A stretch of 64,000 nt of DNA, taken from Galeruca laticollis. Lineage: Eukaryota > Arthropoda > Insecta > Coleoptera > Chrysomelidae. Positions 11,546-20,898 of this stretch are shown in pieces; the first letter of the stretch is position 1; each line of letters begins with the position of its first letter. The translations under genes and the position numbers were made by a program. The stretch covers positions 291,718,246 through 291,782,245 of the forward strand of contig OY998175.1 of the NCBI GenBank assembly GCA_963921935.1. Direction: 5' to 3'. A model generated the notes under the pieces. The model saw nothing but the letters and a program-made list of their open reading frames with translations. It was not told where the DNA came from and did no database searches.

Positions 11546-11845
11546 AAATATTTACATGGTCATATATGCACATACATACATGCTAAATTTTAAAAAAGAA
11601 ATTATATTTTAATAAAATCTTAAAGAAAGGTAGGAAAACACTAGATAATTTTTCAGGAGGCTCCGAATGCTTTAATTGACAATAATCTGTTATGAACGCA
11701 GTGCCGAATGTAAGCTGGAAACACGAGGTTTACCAATAGCCAATCACAGCGCGAGGAGCTCTTGCCCCGGCAGCTGCCAGCATGCCTCGATAGCTATCCT
11801 TGTCGCACTTACGGATGGGCGTAAGACTTTTCATTGCGCTAATTT

Positions 11846-12289
11846 ACAATCTTTATTAACGTCTGGTAATTGCTTGCAAGCCGCTAAATCGTCAGGCAAT
11901 TTGCAGGTATTATTCAAATTACTTAATTAATACGTGGTATAAATTTCAGATTGCCTAAAGAATATTTCTTAGTAATTAAAAAAAAAATTTGAAGTCGTCT
12001 GGCAATCCTTAATAACCGACAAAAACGTCTGGGATTTTTTTTTGAATTCTAGAAATGATGAATTAGAAGATAAAAAAAAATCCAGTTGCCAAAAATGAAT
12101 TTTTTTTATTTTTTTTTGCAAATGTTACATGCTGCGCAGTAGCGAAATAACCGCTAATTCGCTAAATTACCGCCAGGACTGGATTCGCCAATTGACGAAA
12201 TTGTAATTTTTCGCAATTTCAGCTTGCCTAAAGAACCTTCCCAAAATTCGTCATCAGCTCTCCGACCAATTAGCAGAAGAGGACTCTTT
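11846..12289. other. No recognised gene
   Basis: AT-rich sequence with several echoes of TGGCAAT and TCGTCAG words but no clear repeat unit. It leads into the mariner relic that follows. Confidence 0.35.
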
Positions 12290-12859
12290 TTTTATAATGT
12301 ATTATTGACCGATGAGTCAACTTCTCATAATAATGGACTGGTAAGCCGCCATAATTCCCATTTTTGTGACACAAAAAATTGACACCTCTCTTCAGTGTTA
12401 ATCGACAAAACCGTTGGAGAATTAATGTTTTTGGCAGAATAATTGGTAATAAAGTTATTGTTTTGATGGCCACTTGAACGGCAGAAAATTGTTAACGTTT
12501 GTTTAAATGTTACACACAAAATGTGGTTTCAATTAGATGGTGCGCCTGCTTATTTCTCTAGACCTGTGAGAAACTATCTTGATAGAAAATTTTAAAATAA
12601 GTGGATTGGATGAGGCGGGCCAGTTAACTGGCTACCCAGATCTCCAGACTTAACTTTGATGGATTTTTTTCTTTGGGGCTATGTAAAAAATGTAGTTTAT
12701 AGTACACCACCTACCACAGCCGACGATATGAAAATAACAATAGAAAATGCTTTTTGTGCTGTTACTTCAGATATTTTAAGAAACGTAAGACAATCATTTA
12801 AAAAGAGAATCATGATGTGTATTCAAGAAGCTGGCAATAATTTAGAACATTCAATTTAA
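12290..12859 (+). pseudogene. Mariner-type (IS630/Tc1/mariner) transposase relic
   Basis: The DDE domain can be read in shifting plus-strand frames. LLTDESTSHNNG, near 12303, is the first-aspartate box (usually FTDEATF); FQLDGAPAYFSRPVRNYL, near 12530, is the second; WLPRSPDLTLMDFFLWGYVK, near 12625-12690, is the third. The last 67 codons (12656-12859) are open and end at a natural stop after NNLEHSI. The N-terminal helix-turn-helix region is not seen and stops and frameshifts lie between the boxes. The same sub-family appears on the minus strand at 23500-23730 (ADEASFHKN..VNRHNFHYY). Transposases of this type cut and paste DNA at TA. Confidence 0.85.
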
Positions 12860-12999
12860 TTTCACAGAGTTTTTTCCATTTATTTTGTGTTATTTTTTTC
12901 CTTTAATAATATGTTTTTTTTTGTTTGAAGATGTTAACGATTTTTAATAATTTTAAATAAATAAATTTAATATTAGAAAATTACATTATTCTAAAATGA

Positions 13000-13019
13000 A
13001 AGAGAGAGAGAGAGAGAGA
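13000..13019. repeat. (GA)n microsatellite
   Basis: About ten GA units mark the abrupt end of GC-richer LINE sequence; AT-rich sequence resumes to the left. It coincides with the 3' break of the LINE. Confidence 0.9.
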
Positions 13020-13880
13020 TGTTCGTGGATTTTTGAGTTTGGACTTGTAGTGTTTTAATTTGGGTGTATTTTTGTTTGGGGGTAGGCCCTGTTATAGGAT
13101 TCGTTTCCTCTTCAGGGCTGGTTGGGGGTGTTTTTGTGGGTGGTTTGTGTGCGCGTATTGACTTGGCTTGAGATTTGGGTAGGGCTGAAAATTCAGTTTT
13201 AGAAAAAGTGTCTAGGAAGTTTGAGAAAAAAGGTGTATAGAAAATTGAAGTAGTGTTTGTTTTTTGTGGGTGGGTTGTGTGTGTTTGCCAGAAATCAACC
13301 GGAGGGAGAAGCGAAAACAATCAGCGTCGAAATTGGGTGATTTTTTTGGCGAACGTGGTTTTGGGATGAGGGAACGGGGATTTTAATAGTGTCTGGAAAA
13401 GGTCGAAAATGAATAAGACGAACCACGTTGCGTTGCGGATAGTTAACAGAAGCGGGCTGGATGATGGTGTTGTTGGAAAGTGAAAATATAATTTTTGGGG
13501 ATTTTGTGTCTCCTGCGTCATGAAAGTTAATAGAAGCGTGGGGAGATATTGGAATTTGAGAATTTTGGGATTTGAGTTTGTTGAAGTTTGTTGGAAAAGT
13601 GACTAGGAGACGTTGAAAGATGTGTGGATGATGTCGGGCGGTGGCGACTGGCTTTTCTCGAGTTCGAGGTGAGGAATTGTTAATAGGTGTGTTTATGTGT
13701 GGTGTGGAACCTTGAATATGAAATTCTGAGAAAATCAAAAGTTTTTGTATATCGAGTAAATTTTCTATTGTTTATTAAAATGTTGAAATTTGATATTTAG
13801 AGATGGTTGTTTAATATTGTAATGAGTGAGCTGGTACGAATAACAATCTTTAAATCCAAAAACTACGTCGTACGTCGGCC
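13000..13880 (-). pseudogene. LINE ORF2 remnant: AP-endonuclease domain only
   Basis: Downstream of the gag-like ORF1, minus-strand frames carry decayed pieces of an APE-type endonuclease. They include a stretch resembling the N-terminal ISNFNILINN helix near 13790, a FHIQGSTPH..TPINN..PRTREKPVATARH segment near 13700 (the GYTTY..RGGVA region), ISPHASINF near 13530, and the end region PISTLIVFASPSG near 13300 followed by a degraded SDH region. Several frames are needed. No RT, RNase H or 3' tail follows: the similarity stops at the (GA)n tract. The fragment belongs with ORF1 at 13966-15447. Confidence 0.6.
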
Positions 13881-13965
13881 CATTTGGCTAGCGAATAAAT
13901 TCACTATGCTACAGGAAAAAACGTGAAAAACCTGCAGCACCGACGGGGTGGTTGGGGCTCGCGGA

Positions 13966-15447
13966 TCAAGTTGAATCGCTTTCGCTCCTGATGGGAGTGA
14001 AAGCAAAGTGAGCACGCCTGCCTATATTTGTTATAGAGCAGTTGTGTCGATAAAAGGAAGGTATTAAGTGACGAAGAGTTTCGGCTATGACGTCCCTGGA
14101 GTTGGGGATGGCGTTCATGAGCGTGACGGTGATGATTTCTATGAGAATTTTGGTGTCAGTTGGTAGATCGTAGGGGGCTGGTGGTTTTTCAAGAGTGACT
14201 GGGGCGGTCTCTTGAGGGGTTTTGGGAGTCGATAGCCGGTGGGGGCAGCGAGGGCTGAAGGCGGGGTGAGGACCACCGCAGTTTGTGCATTTCGGTGTGT
14301 CGGACTTGGGACAATTTTCGGTTTTGTGGCCTGTTTGGCCACAAGAGGGGCATATCGGTTTAGACCGACAAGATTCGGAGGAGTGTCCGGTTTGAGTGCA
14401 TCGACTGCAATACTTGGGCACTGGGGGAAGTGGATTGATGTTTGATGGCTCGCATCGGTGTGGAAGGCCGTGAAATGAGAGGCCGGAGGTTAGGGCTTGG
14501 TGGTAGTGAGTTTCGGAGGTGGTAACGATGCGAAACATCGAAGTGGGTTTGTTAGTGGCTTTGGCCACGATTCGCCAAGTTTTGAGGAACGGAACTTGCT
14601 TGTTGCGAAGAATTTCTTCAAATTCTTCTGGGCTAATGGTGGTGTCTACATTCCTGCAGACGAAAGAGTAGGTGGGTATTAGGGTTCTATTAACTTGGCG
14701 TGGTGGGCGTTCTGTGGAATTTAGAATGTTGATGGTGATGTTGTTGTCCCCAGTGGAGTTATGGATTCGTCTCAGAAGTGTTGAGACTGGCATGGTGGAG
14801 GTGGTTTTCAGAAGCGCGGTTCTGTTGAAGTTGACTTTTAGGTAGGTGATGTGACCGTTGAGGAGCTCGAGGGTGATTAGGAGTGTGTAGAGGGCTTTTT
14901 GTGTGGAATATTGGAGAGGAAGATTTCGGAGGTTAAGTGTGTGTGTCGGAGTATTATTGATGGTGTGGGTTGATGAGGGATTGTTGATAGGTGTTGGTGT
15001 TGTAGGACGGGATTTGGTATTACCGACGAGGGTGAAGCCATCCTCGTCGGGGACAGGTGGTTGTCGTGTGAGCGTTGGTGTAGGGGATAGGGATCTTACG
15101 GAGGAAGCGTAAGACCTTCTTGAGGGTGTGTGTGCGGATTGTGTGTGTTGTGGGGGTGTGTATGGGGTGTGTGTGTATTGTAGGGTGTTATCGTGTGTTA
15201 TGTTTTGTAAGTGGGGTGGTGTTGCTTGATGGGAGGGTGTTGAGGAGTCGTGTGTTTTGTTGGAAGTGTGTGTAGAGGAGGTGCTGGATGTGACTGGTGA
15301 GAGAAGAGGGGGGAATTGTTTGTCAGGGGTCAGAGATTTATTAATGAGTTGTTTGGTTTCTTCTATGAACTGTTCAAGTGCTTCGATTCTGGTTGGTGAG
15401 AAGTGTGTTTTTGCAGCTCTGCTGCTGCGACGGTGTCTGGAGGACAT
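13966..15447 (-). CDS. LINE ORF1 (gag-like) protein with three CCHC knuckles
   Basis: An uninterrupted 493-codon frame begins at an ATG at 15447. Residues 1-20 are basic; about 20-170 are rich in Ser, Thr, Pro and His; about 170-340 form a globular region; about 345-400 hold three zinc knuckles, CSRCTQTGHSSESC, CPSCGQTGHKTENC and CTNCGGPHPAFSPRC. Proteins of this build are ORF1 products of I- and Jockey-related non-LTR retrotransposons. They bind element RNA in the cytoplasm and help form the particle used for target-primed reverse transcription. The reading frame is intact and GC-richer than its surroundings, which suggests a young copy, yet ORF2 downstream is a decayed endonuclease stub. 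A Gypsy gag is the alternative, but the neighbouring APE fragment favours a LINE. Confidence 0.85.
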   Translation of the reverse strand: MSSRHRRSSRAAKTHFSPTRIEALEQFIEETKQLINKSLTPDKQFPPLLSPVTSSTSSTHTSNKTHDSSTPSHQATPPHLQNITHDNTLQYTHTPYTPPQHTQSAHTPSRRSYASSVRSLSPTPTLTRQPPVPDEDGFTLVGNTKSRPTTPTPINNPSSTHTINNTPTHTLNLRNLPLQYSTQKALYTLLITLELLNGHITYLKVNFNRTALLKTTSTMPVSTLLRRIHNSTGDNNITINILNSTERPPRQVNRTLIPTYSFVCRNVDTTISPEEFEEILRNKQVPFLKTWRIVAKATNKPTSMFRIVTTSETHYHQALTSGLSFHGLPHRCEPSNINPLPPVPKYCSRCTQTGHSSESCRSKPICPSCGQTGHKTENCPKSDTPKCTNCGGPHPAFSPRCPHRLSTPKTPQETAPVTLEKPPAPYDLPTDTKILIEIITVTLMNAIPNSRDVIAETLRHLIPSFYRHNCSITNIGRRAHFAFTPIRSESDST

Positions 15448-15890
15448 TTTAGGATAAGTATGTTAGGAAGTGGGGTTGAAAGCTAATACCGACAGCGGAC
15501 TCACTGCCGGAGGGAGTTTCCTCCCCAGTTAAAGGTTTCCTGACTTATTAGCTTTCAGGAGTTTTATATTTACCTGCAAGCTGAATGTCCTTCCCTCTTT
15601 GGTTGGTATGGCTTAGTTGTGTGTTGGCTGAAAATAAAACAAGGTTAAACAGTGTTTATTATTTTCATAAATAGAGTTGTTTCAAAAGAAACAATTTGCA
15701 CTTCCAAGTGTGTTGAATGAACTGTCGAACTAAAAAGTTCGGCAGAACATGGGGTTGGTTGTCTTCTGATGGAGGCGTCCACTTGCCGGCGAAATCGCGG
15801 TGAACAGGTTTGAATCAGTGACCCGCTCTTGCTGTATCACCTTCCTCAGGCGATGGACTGGCGCTACTGACGCTAAAATGAAAGCAACAC
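15448..15890 (-). other. Probable LINE 5' untranslated region
   Basis: GC-richer sequence continues upstream of ORF1 to about 15890, where AT-rich sequence resumes. It includes the dyad GCTAATAC...GTTAGC-type words around 15480-15560 (GCTAATA and TTATTAGC) and CTCACTGCCGGAGGGAG. I see no coding frame, and the exact 5' end of the element is not resolved. Confidence 0.4.
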
Positions 15891-15929
15891 ACATTTATAA
15901 TAAATAAAAAAGCCCGAGAACCGTATAGA

Positions 15930-16290
15930 ATTATGTTTTTTCTTAATAACATGAAAAATACTCATTATTTATATCGATAGAAAGAGATTTATTTACTGTA
16001 TCAAATAAAATAATAAAGGACGTTGTGCTTAAATTAAGAAAGTTATTTAGGTTGAAAGGTGTCAATGATATTTCCCACTTTATTGAGTACCCTGTAATTT
16101 TTTTTAATTAGCGATGTTACAAAAAGTTGCCTCAAGGCCTTCTTATTAACTTGCGCGCCCTCTTTTTCTTTAACGTTAGACCATTTTTACGTCTTTAGAA
16201 ATAACATGATTGAAAAGCCCAATTCATTAACTAACTTTTTTATGCTCACAAGTTTTTTTGAAAACTAAAGCATTTACGAGAAATTAATTA
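15930..16290. repeat. Second copy of the 2.9-3.25 kb interspersed repeat, inverted
   Basis: The stretch matches the reverse complement of about 2880-3250, best around GGTTGAAAGGTGTCAATG and ATTGAGTACCCTGTAAT. It lies directly beside the mariner relic at 16380-16700 and may be one of its ends. Confidence 0.55.
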
Positions 16291-16379
16291 ATGTATTTCT
16301 AGCTCATTTTAAATAGCATTTCACTGAACAACAGCCAACCATATTATGAATATCGACAATACAATTATAATAAATGTTG

Positions 16380-16700
16380 AAAATGACCGCCTTCAGCCTC
16401 AATCAAGCATCTACTACTCTTCTCATAGAATGACGTATGCGATGAAATATTCCTGATGAATTTTGTATCGTTTCACACCCTGCTTCAAGGCGGTTTCGCA
16501 GATTACCGATATTTTCCACTGACTATGTGCATACCAAAGACTTCAGAAGCAAAGGATTGAGGTTAGGCCTGGGCTGGCCAGTTTACAGGTCCTCCTCGAC
16601 GTCATTCATTGGCATACACCTCACCAACGTGAGTTCTTGCATGTATACTAGAATGGGAAGATGTTCAAGAAGAACAGGTAATTCTTAAGGTAAAATACAT
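16380..16700 (-). pseudogene. Mariner-type transposase C-terminal relic
   Basis: On the minus strand the end of an IS630-family transposase is readable. ELTLVRCMPMNDVEEDL gives way to TGQPRPNLNPLLLKSLV, a decayed PRSPDLNPLDF..L box in which the third catalytic Asp is lost. ENIGNLRNRLEAGCETIQNS and IFHRIRHSMRRVVDA follow, then a stop and an AEGGHFQ-like end. The N-terminal half is missing. A tyrosine- and aspartate-poor, stop-containing frame shows it is dead. TACACCCTATA near 16992 may be its other end. Confidence 0.7.
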
Positions 16701-17000
16701 TTATTTTGTGCAGCTGATCCTATTGAAAATGCATTGCATTTATTTTTTTCCTCGTTAATTCTAAAGTCTTCGAAAAGATTTGTATATATAAAAAAGTTAG
16801 TAAATGAATTAGGCTTTACAGCCATGTTTTTAAAAGAAACAGACTTGTAAGAAAAATATCTTATTATTCTCTTTCAACCCCTTCTAAGCATATTTCAGGG
16901 TTGAAGCTTTTTTCAAAAAATCTTATATCAAATATTTACCTTAACTTTCATCACAGAATCACTCCTTAAATTTTTTCGGTGTTATTTTGATACACCCTAT

Positions 17001-17789
17001 ATAACTAATTAAAGTTTTGTTTACTTGAAAACGTGCAAATTTTCTCGTTTATTAGCGATATACTTTTCTAATCAATATTACATTCCATGCTACCACTAAC
17101 TGTCAATATTTTTGATAAACAATTAAAAAAGTTTGAAATAAAAGTTATCTGCAAAAAAACTGTTTACTTTATTTGTAATGAACTGCCTTTCTAACAATGT
17201 GCTGCGTTGCGTGAACGCAACGTTGGCCTAATAAGTAAACAATTAATATTACCGATTTTACTCAGTTGTTTAGATACGATCAGACATGTAGAATCACTTT
17301 GGTAAGACGTTCGGTTAGTTTGTTATTATGTGGTTCTATGTAGAGCGGGTGGTTTATGTGCATTTATTATGTGTGTAATTCATATAAAAAAGTGCTTTGG
17401 ACTACTCTGATGAAAAATCTCGAAAATACGCAAAAGTAATTGGAACTGGCATTAGAAGATGTAGTAAATGCCATTAAACAAGTATGAGGTAAGGAGGTTG
17501 TTTGTCAGTGTAAAATAACTGTTGGTGCATACATATCTTGATAAATCTTAAATCTAAATTATTTTATAACGAATTGATGTTGTTTATATTCCACCCGATT
17601 TTTCCAAAGAGATAACAGAAAATGAGCTACCAAATAAGAATATAGCCTTTTTCAATTCATACAAGGGGAGAAGATCTATAGGAAATTGAGATAGAAACAA
17701 TGATATGCCAACATAATAACCAAGTAAAACGTAAGAGAGATTAAAAAATTAGTTTGTATTCTGAAAACTTAGAAGAATTTATTCCCGTT
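17001..17789. other. No recognised gene
   Basis: AT-rich sequence lacking coding signals. A small hairpin (CGTTGCGT / CGCAACG, about 17206-17223) is the only structure seen. Its right edge is the insertion point of the LTR element. Confidence 0.4.
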
Positions 17790-18002
17790 AGAAATGTTTC
17801 GAAGTCTCAAAGTTAATTTTTTAAAAATTATTTTATTATTCAAAATTATTACAATAAAAATACATCTGATATCTACAAAGCTTGACTTAAAAGTGAACAA
17901 TTCAGAGATTAAAACAGTTAAAATGAAAAATGATATGATTAGCAAATCCTTGGAAATGAGGGTGCTGAGTCTGCGATTCCCTTAAGAAGTGGTGAGATAA
18001 TT
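17790..18002 (-). repeat. Downstream (3') LTR of the env element
   Basis: About 213 bases nearly identical to 19977-20193. In element orientation the LTR starts AATTATCTCACCAC and ends CATTTCT. Only substitutions and one 4-base indel separate the copies, giving a rough divergence near 6 percent by eye, hence an old insertion. Confidence 0.85.
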
Positions 18003-18012
18003 CCTCCTTTCG
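18003..18012 (-). other. Polypurine tract
   Basis: In element orientation the bases CGAAAGGAGG lie immediately before the downstream LTR, the position where plus-strand DNA synthesis is primed in LTR elements. Confidence 0.75.
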
Positions 18013-18019
18013 AACATTC

Positions 18020-19704
18020 AACTTCGAGGGCTCGCGAGAAAGTTGAACACTACCCATTCCAAAAGGGTGGTCTTCCGTTGGGATTGAAGTTTCTTGCCAA
18101 CTATGGTTCCTCCAATTAGAATAAGAAGACAATTAATTATTATTGTCCATACACTGGGCCTTGAGTGTAGATTTCTTGAAAATTTCATTCAGGATCGTTA
18201 TCGGCGAGTTTTGATTTTATTTCTTGTAGATCGTCTAGGTTGATTTCTTGTAATTTGATACTGGTAGTACTCGTAGATGTATATGATGTGTCAAATTTTA
18301 ATTCTGGAAATAAAATGGGTTGCCCAGGAATTTCGGTGTCGTTTTTATTCATGATTTTAATTTGGCTTGATTTCAATCAACAATCTAGTGGAATATTGAT
18401 TAGGTAGGTGCCGGTAACTTCAATTACCTCTTCTTGGTTTGGCAGTTTAAAGTAAGTTTCTTTAAAAGGAAAAACAGTAATCCAATCATTTGTTTCTTCT
18501 AGTCGCTCGAAGAATTGTTGATTGCTGACGATTCGTGGTTCGTGGCAAGTGGAGGTGTTTTTAATATTTATTAATTCGATTTCACAAGGATTCTCTTGTT
18601 TATTGTCTTGTAGTTCGATGTTCTCGCAGGAGTACTGATTGGTCGGATAGAATTCAGGACAGGGTTCGCTCATAAATGTGTATTGGTTATTGTTTTTTAA
18701 CAAAAATGTCTTTCTAGGAATTACTGCTTTTAATCGATCTTGCTTACCAATTGGTATTGGATACAATTGATAGTGATCAAAGTTTTCGGTTAAAGTTATA
18801 GGTATTCTTAATATGTAAGTGCTTCTATTATTAGAAATATAGCTATCAATTTTTATAAATTTTTCAAATGACAAAATATTTTCTGAGTTTATTTCTATTG
18901 GTAATTTACCTTTTTCTAAATTTCTTTGTAGTGCAATTAACTTGTTGTAAATTTCGCCAGTCTTTATTATACTAAGATGCATCCTTTTTAGCCTTAAGAA
19001 CAGTATGGCAGTTTCTGTATCCTTTAATATAGAAATAATTATTTCGAACATGTTAATAATTTGATTAATGGTGTCTTTAATAAACAGCGTTTTATCGGTA
19101 TACAGATCCATCAACTATTAACGCAATTTGGTTTAATTTTTCCTCTAAAAGTTTTTCGTTGTGGCTTATTTGACTTATTGTCGTATTAAATTTATTTATT
19201 AAAGATATTGACAGTGAGTTTTGTGTTTTAATTTTGTCTGCTAATTGGTTTTTGATTTTCTTGGAGATTTTTAATAAGTCGATCATATCTTTTACCGTCC
19301 TCAGCATCTAGATTACCAGTTAGGCTTTTAAATACAGATCCTAACCCATCGATAAGTCCTCTTTTCGTCCTATGAGATAAGGGCAGAATTTCTCGTAATT
19401 TATTTTCGGTTTTGTCTTTTAAGAAAAATAGATTTTTTTCATAATTTTCCAATTCACCAGTATAATTAATGTTTCTTGAAACGTAATATTTTAAACGATT
19501 CTAATGATAATGTAGTTTGTCGACTTCGTTGATAAGTGGGTTAAGGTCGTAATAATGTGTTAAATTATAATAATAATGAGTAATTTTTGCAGTTCATAAT
19601 TTTAGTGGTATAAGTTTCAAATTATTATCTAGGTTTTTTAGGGTGATTTTATTTTGCTAGGATCTGAGGATTCCAAGCGATAATAATATTACGAATTTCA
19701 GCAT
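18020..19704 (-). pseudogene. env: Errantivirus-type env (F-like fusion protein), broken
   Basis: Env genes of this group are related to baculovirus F proteins; their products are membrane glycoproteins cut by furin. Here the minus strand starts with ATG at 19704 and a hydrophobic leader (MLKFVILLSLGIL). A short upstream subunit is interrupted by in-frame stops, then a furin-type site RTKR is followed by a Gly-rich fusion-peptide region (GLIDGLGSVFKSLTGNLD, about 19375-19300). A long helical region follows in another frame (about 19300-19095), then an open 245-codon ectodomain segment (19114-18377) with paired Cys. A further frame carries 18376-18185, and a membrane segment of hydrophobic residues near 18140-18080 precedes a short cytoplasmic tail ending near 18020. 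At least three frame changes and several stops make it non-functional. Confidence 0.85.
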
Positions 19705-19955
19705 CTCCCTATCCAAAACTATAAAGGTGAGCAGTACCTATTCCATTGTATGCACTCATTGCAAAGTTGAGCAATGTTTGTCTCAGCTTTCGACGCTAAG
19801 CGTTGTGAAAAGTCGTAGTGGTCCTCTATGGATGAGATTCTCTATTTTTTGGAAACTACTCCACTACGAACACCTCCACTCACGATTCGCGACACTGGGT
19901 TCGTTTTCCAATCAATCGTTGAAACGAAATTGCTACGTTCGATACGCGACAATTT
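19705..19955 (-). other. Leader joining primer site to env
   Basis: This 250-base stretch separates the primer site from the env start codon. No gag or pol motif is readable. Two ATGs near the env end (about 19750) could be a truncated gag start. If the copy came from spliced RNA, the exon junction lies in the last tens of bases before 19704. Confidence 0.55.
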
Positions 19956-19977
19956 GGAAATCCTACTGACTGCGCCA
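19956..19977 (-). other. Primer binding site, tRNA-Ser type
   Basis: In element orientation the sequence TGGCGCAGTCAGTAGGATTT directly follows the upstream LTR. TGGCGCAGTC is the complement of a tRNA 3' end of the Ser type used by 17.6/297-like errantiviruses. The inference rests on the known primer of that group. Confidence 0.75.
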
Positions 19978-20193
19978 GAAATGTTTCGAACTCTCAAAGT
20001 TAGTTTTTTAAAAATTATTTTATTATTGAAAATTAATTATTACAATATAAATACATCTGATATCTACAAAGCTTGACTTGAAAGTGAACAATTCAGAGAT
20101 TAAGACAGCTGAAATAAAAAATGATATGATTAGCAAATCCTTGTGAATGAGGTTGTTGAGTCTGCGATTCCCATAAGAAGTGGTGAGATAATT
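19977..20193 (-). repeat. Upstream (5') LTR of the env element
   Basis: Partner of 17790-18002. It begins AATTATCTCACCACTTCTTA in element orientation and abuts the primer site at its other end. Confidence 0.85.
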
Positions 20194-20898
20194 CGCTGGA
20201 AATTTGTCTTACAGTTAATGTTCTACCAAGTTAGGCGATTGTTAATTAACAAAATTTTCTACAACTTACGTCTTCATTATAAATAGAAAATATGTTTAAA
20301 TAATTGACCTAAAAATATTTCGCTTCGAGGAGCCCTTCTTATGTTTTGAAATTATCTCGAACTGTACAGAATGTTGCGTAACTACGTTACAAACCAAACA
20401 TATTATTTTTTAAATGAGAACCCCTGTATATTATACCGAATTCGAATTGCTCACATTTTTTTGAAGCTGTTGATATAAGGTTTTGCTACCATATTCAGAG
20501 TTCTTCAGAAGGACACGTTTATGTAATAATCGTAGGAAAGTCAACGCTCTGTAGCTTATTGTACCTAGAAGAAATTTTTTTTATTTTTTCTAACAGAGTA
20601 TCGTAATATGATGCAATATCTCAGTATTCCATTAAATTTTAATTATTTTACCTTTCGTATACAGGGTGGACGGAAACTCGAACCATTCATTTTCTCTCTT
20701 TTTTCAAATGGAACACCTTGTATTTTTTTGCGCAAATAGAATCTTCGATCATGTAACTTTAATTTTTGTTGAGTATTCCCGACACCCAAAGTTTATAAAA
20801 ATAGAGTTATTTCGTTATATCTATTGTAAACCATAATTATAAACTTACTATGTGAGAAAATAAACGCTGAATGTAACCAGAAATCCTAACTAAATATA
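20194..20898. other. No gene; scattered CAGGGTG-type repeat pieces
   Basis: Fragments at about 20420-20450 (AACCCCTGTATATTATACC) and 20660-20720 (ATACAGGGTGGACGG, AAATGGAACACCTTGTAT) resemble the 2.64-2.83 kb repeat. Otherwise nothing is recognised. Confidence 0.45.

Larger units (their letters stand above)
8946..11845. mobile_element. Possible DNA element bounded by about 130-bp inverted repeats
   Basis: The segment 8946-9072 is the reverse complement of 11695-11845, with a roughly 15-base insertion in the right copy. Shared words include GACAAGGATAGCTATCGAGG, CGCGCTGTGATTGGCTATTG and CCTCGTGTTT. The pair encloses an AT-rich span without genes (9073-9733), a C2HC-type ORF (9734-10060) and a palindromic PLE insertion (10163-11545). 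The repeats could be the ends of one transposon or two unrelated copies of a repeat in opposite orientation. No target duplication could be read, so the element call is tentative. Confidence 0.4.
17790..20193 (-). mobile_element. Env-only Gypsy/errantivirus-type LTR element
   Basis: The element lies on the minus strand. It has two LTRs (19977-20193 upstream, 17790-18002 downstream) that differ at roughly a dozen positions, a primer binding site, a 250-base leader, an env-like gene, and a purine-rich tract just before the downstream LTR. Gag, protease, RT and integrase are completely absent. The flanking tetramers CGTT (17786-17789) and CGCT (20194-20197) may be a decayed 4-bp target duplication. 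The build LTR-leader-env-LTR corresponds to the spliced env RNA that errantiviruses are known to make. An internal deletion in a normal copy is the other explanation. Confidence 0.85.

Noticed and set aside
12270..12519. Two minus-strand frames near the mariner relic
   Set aside because: The plus strand carries the transposase boxes; these are shadows.
14239..15457. Four plus-strand open frames over the LINE ORF1
   Set aside because: They are antisense shadows of the intact minus-strand 493-codon gene in GC-richer sequence.
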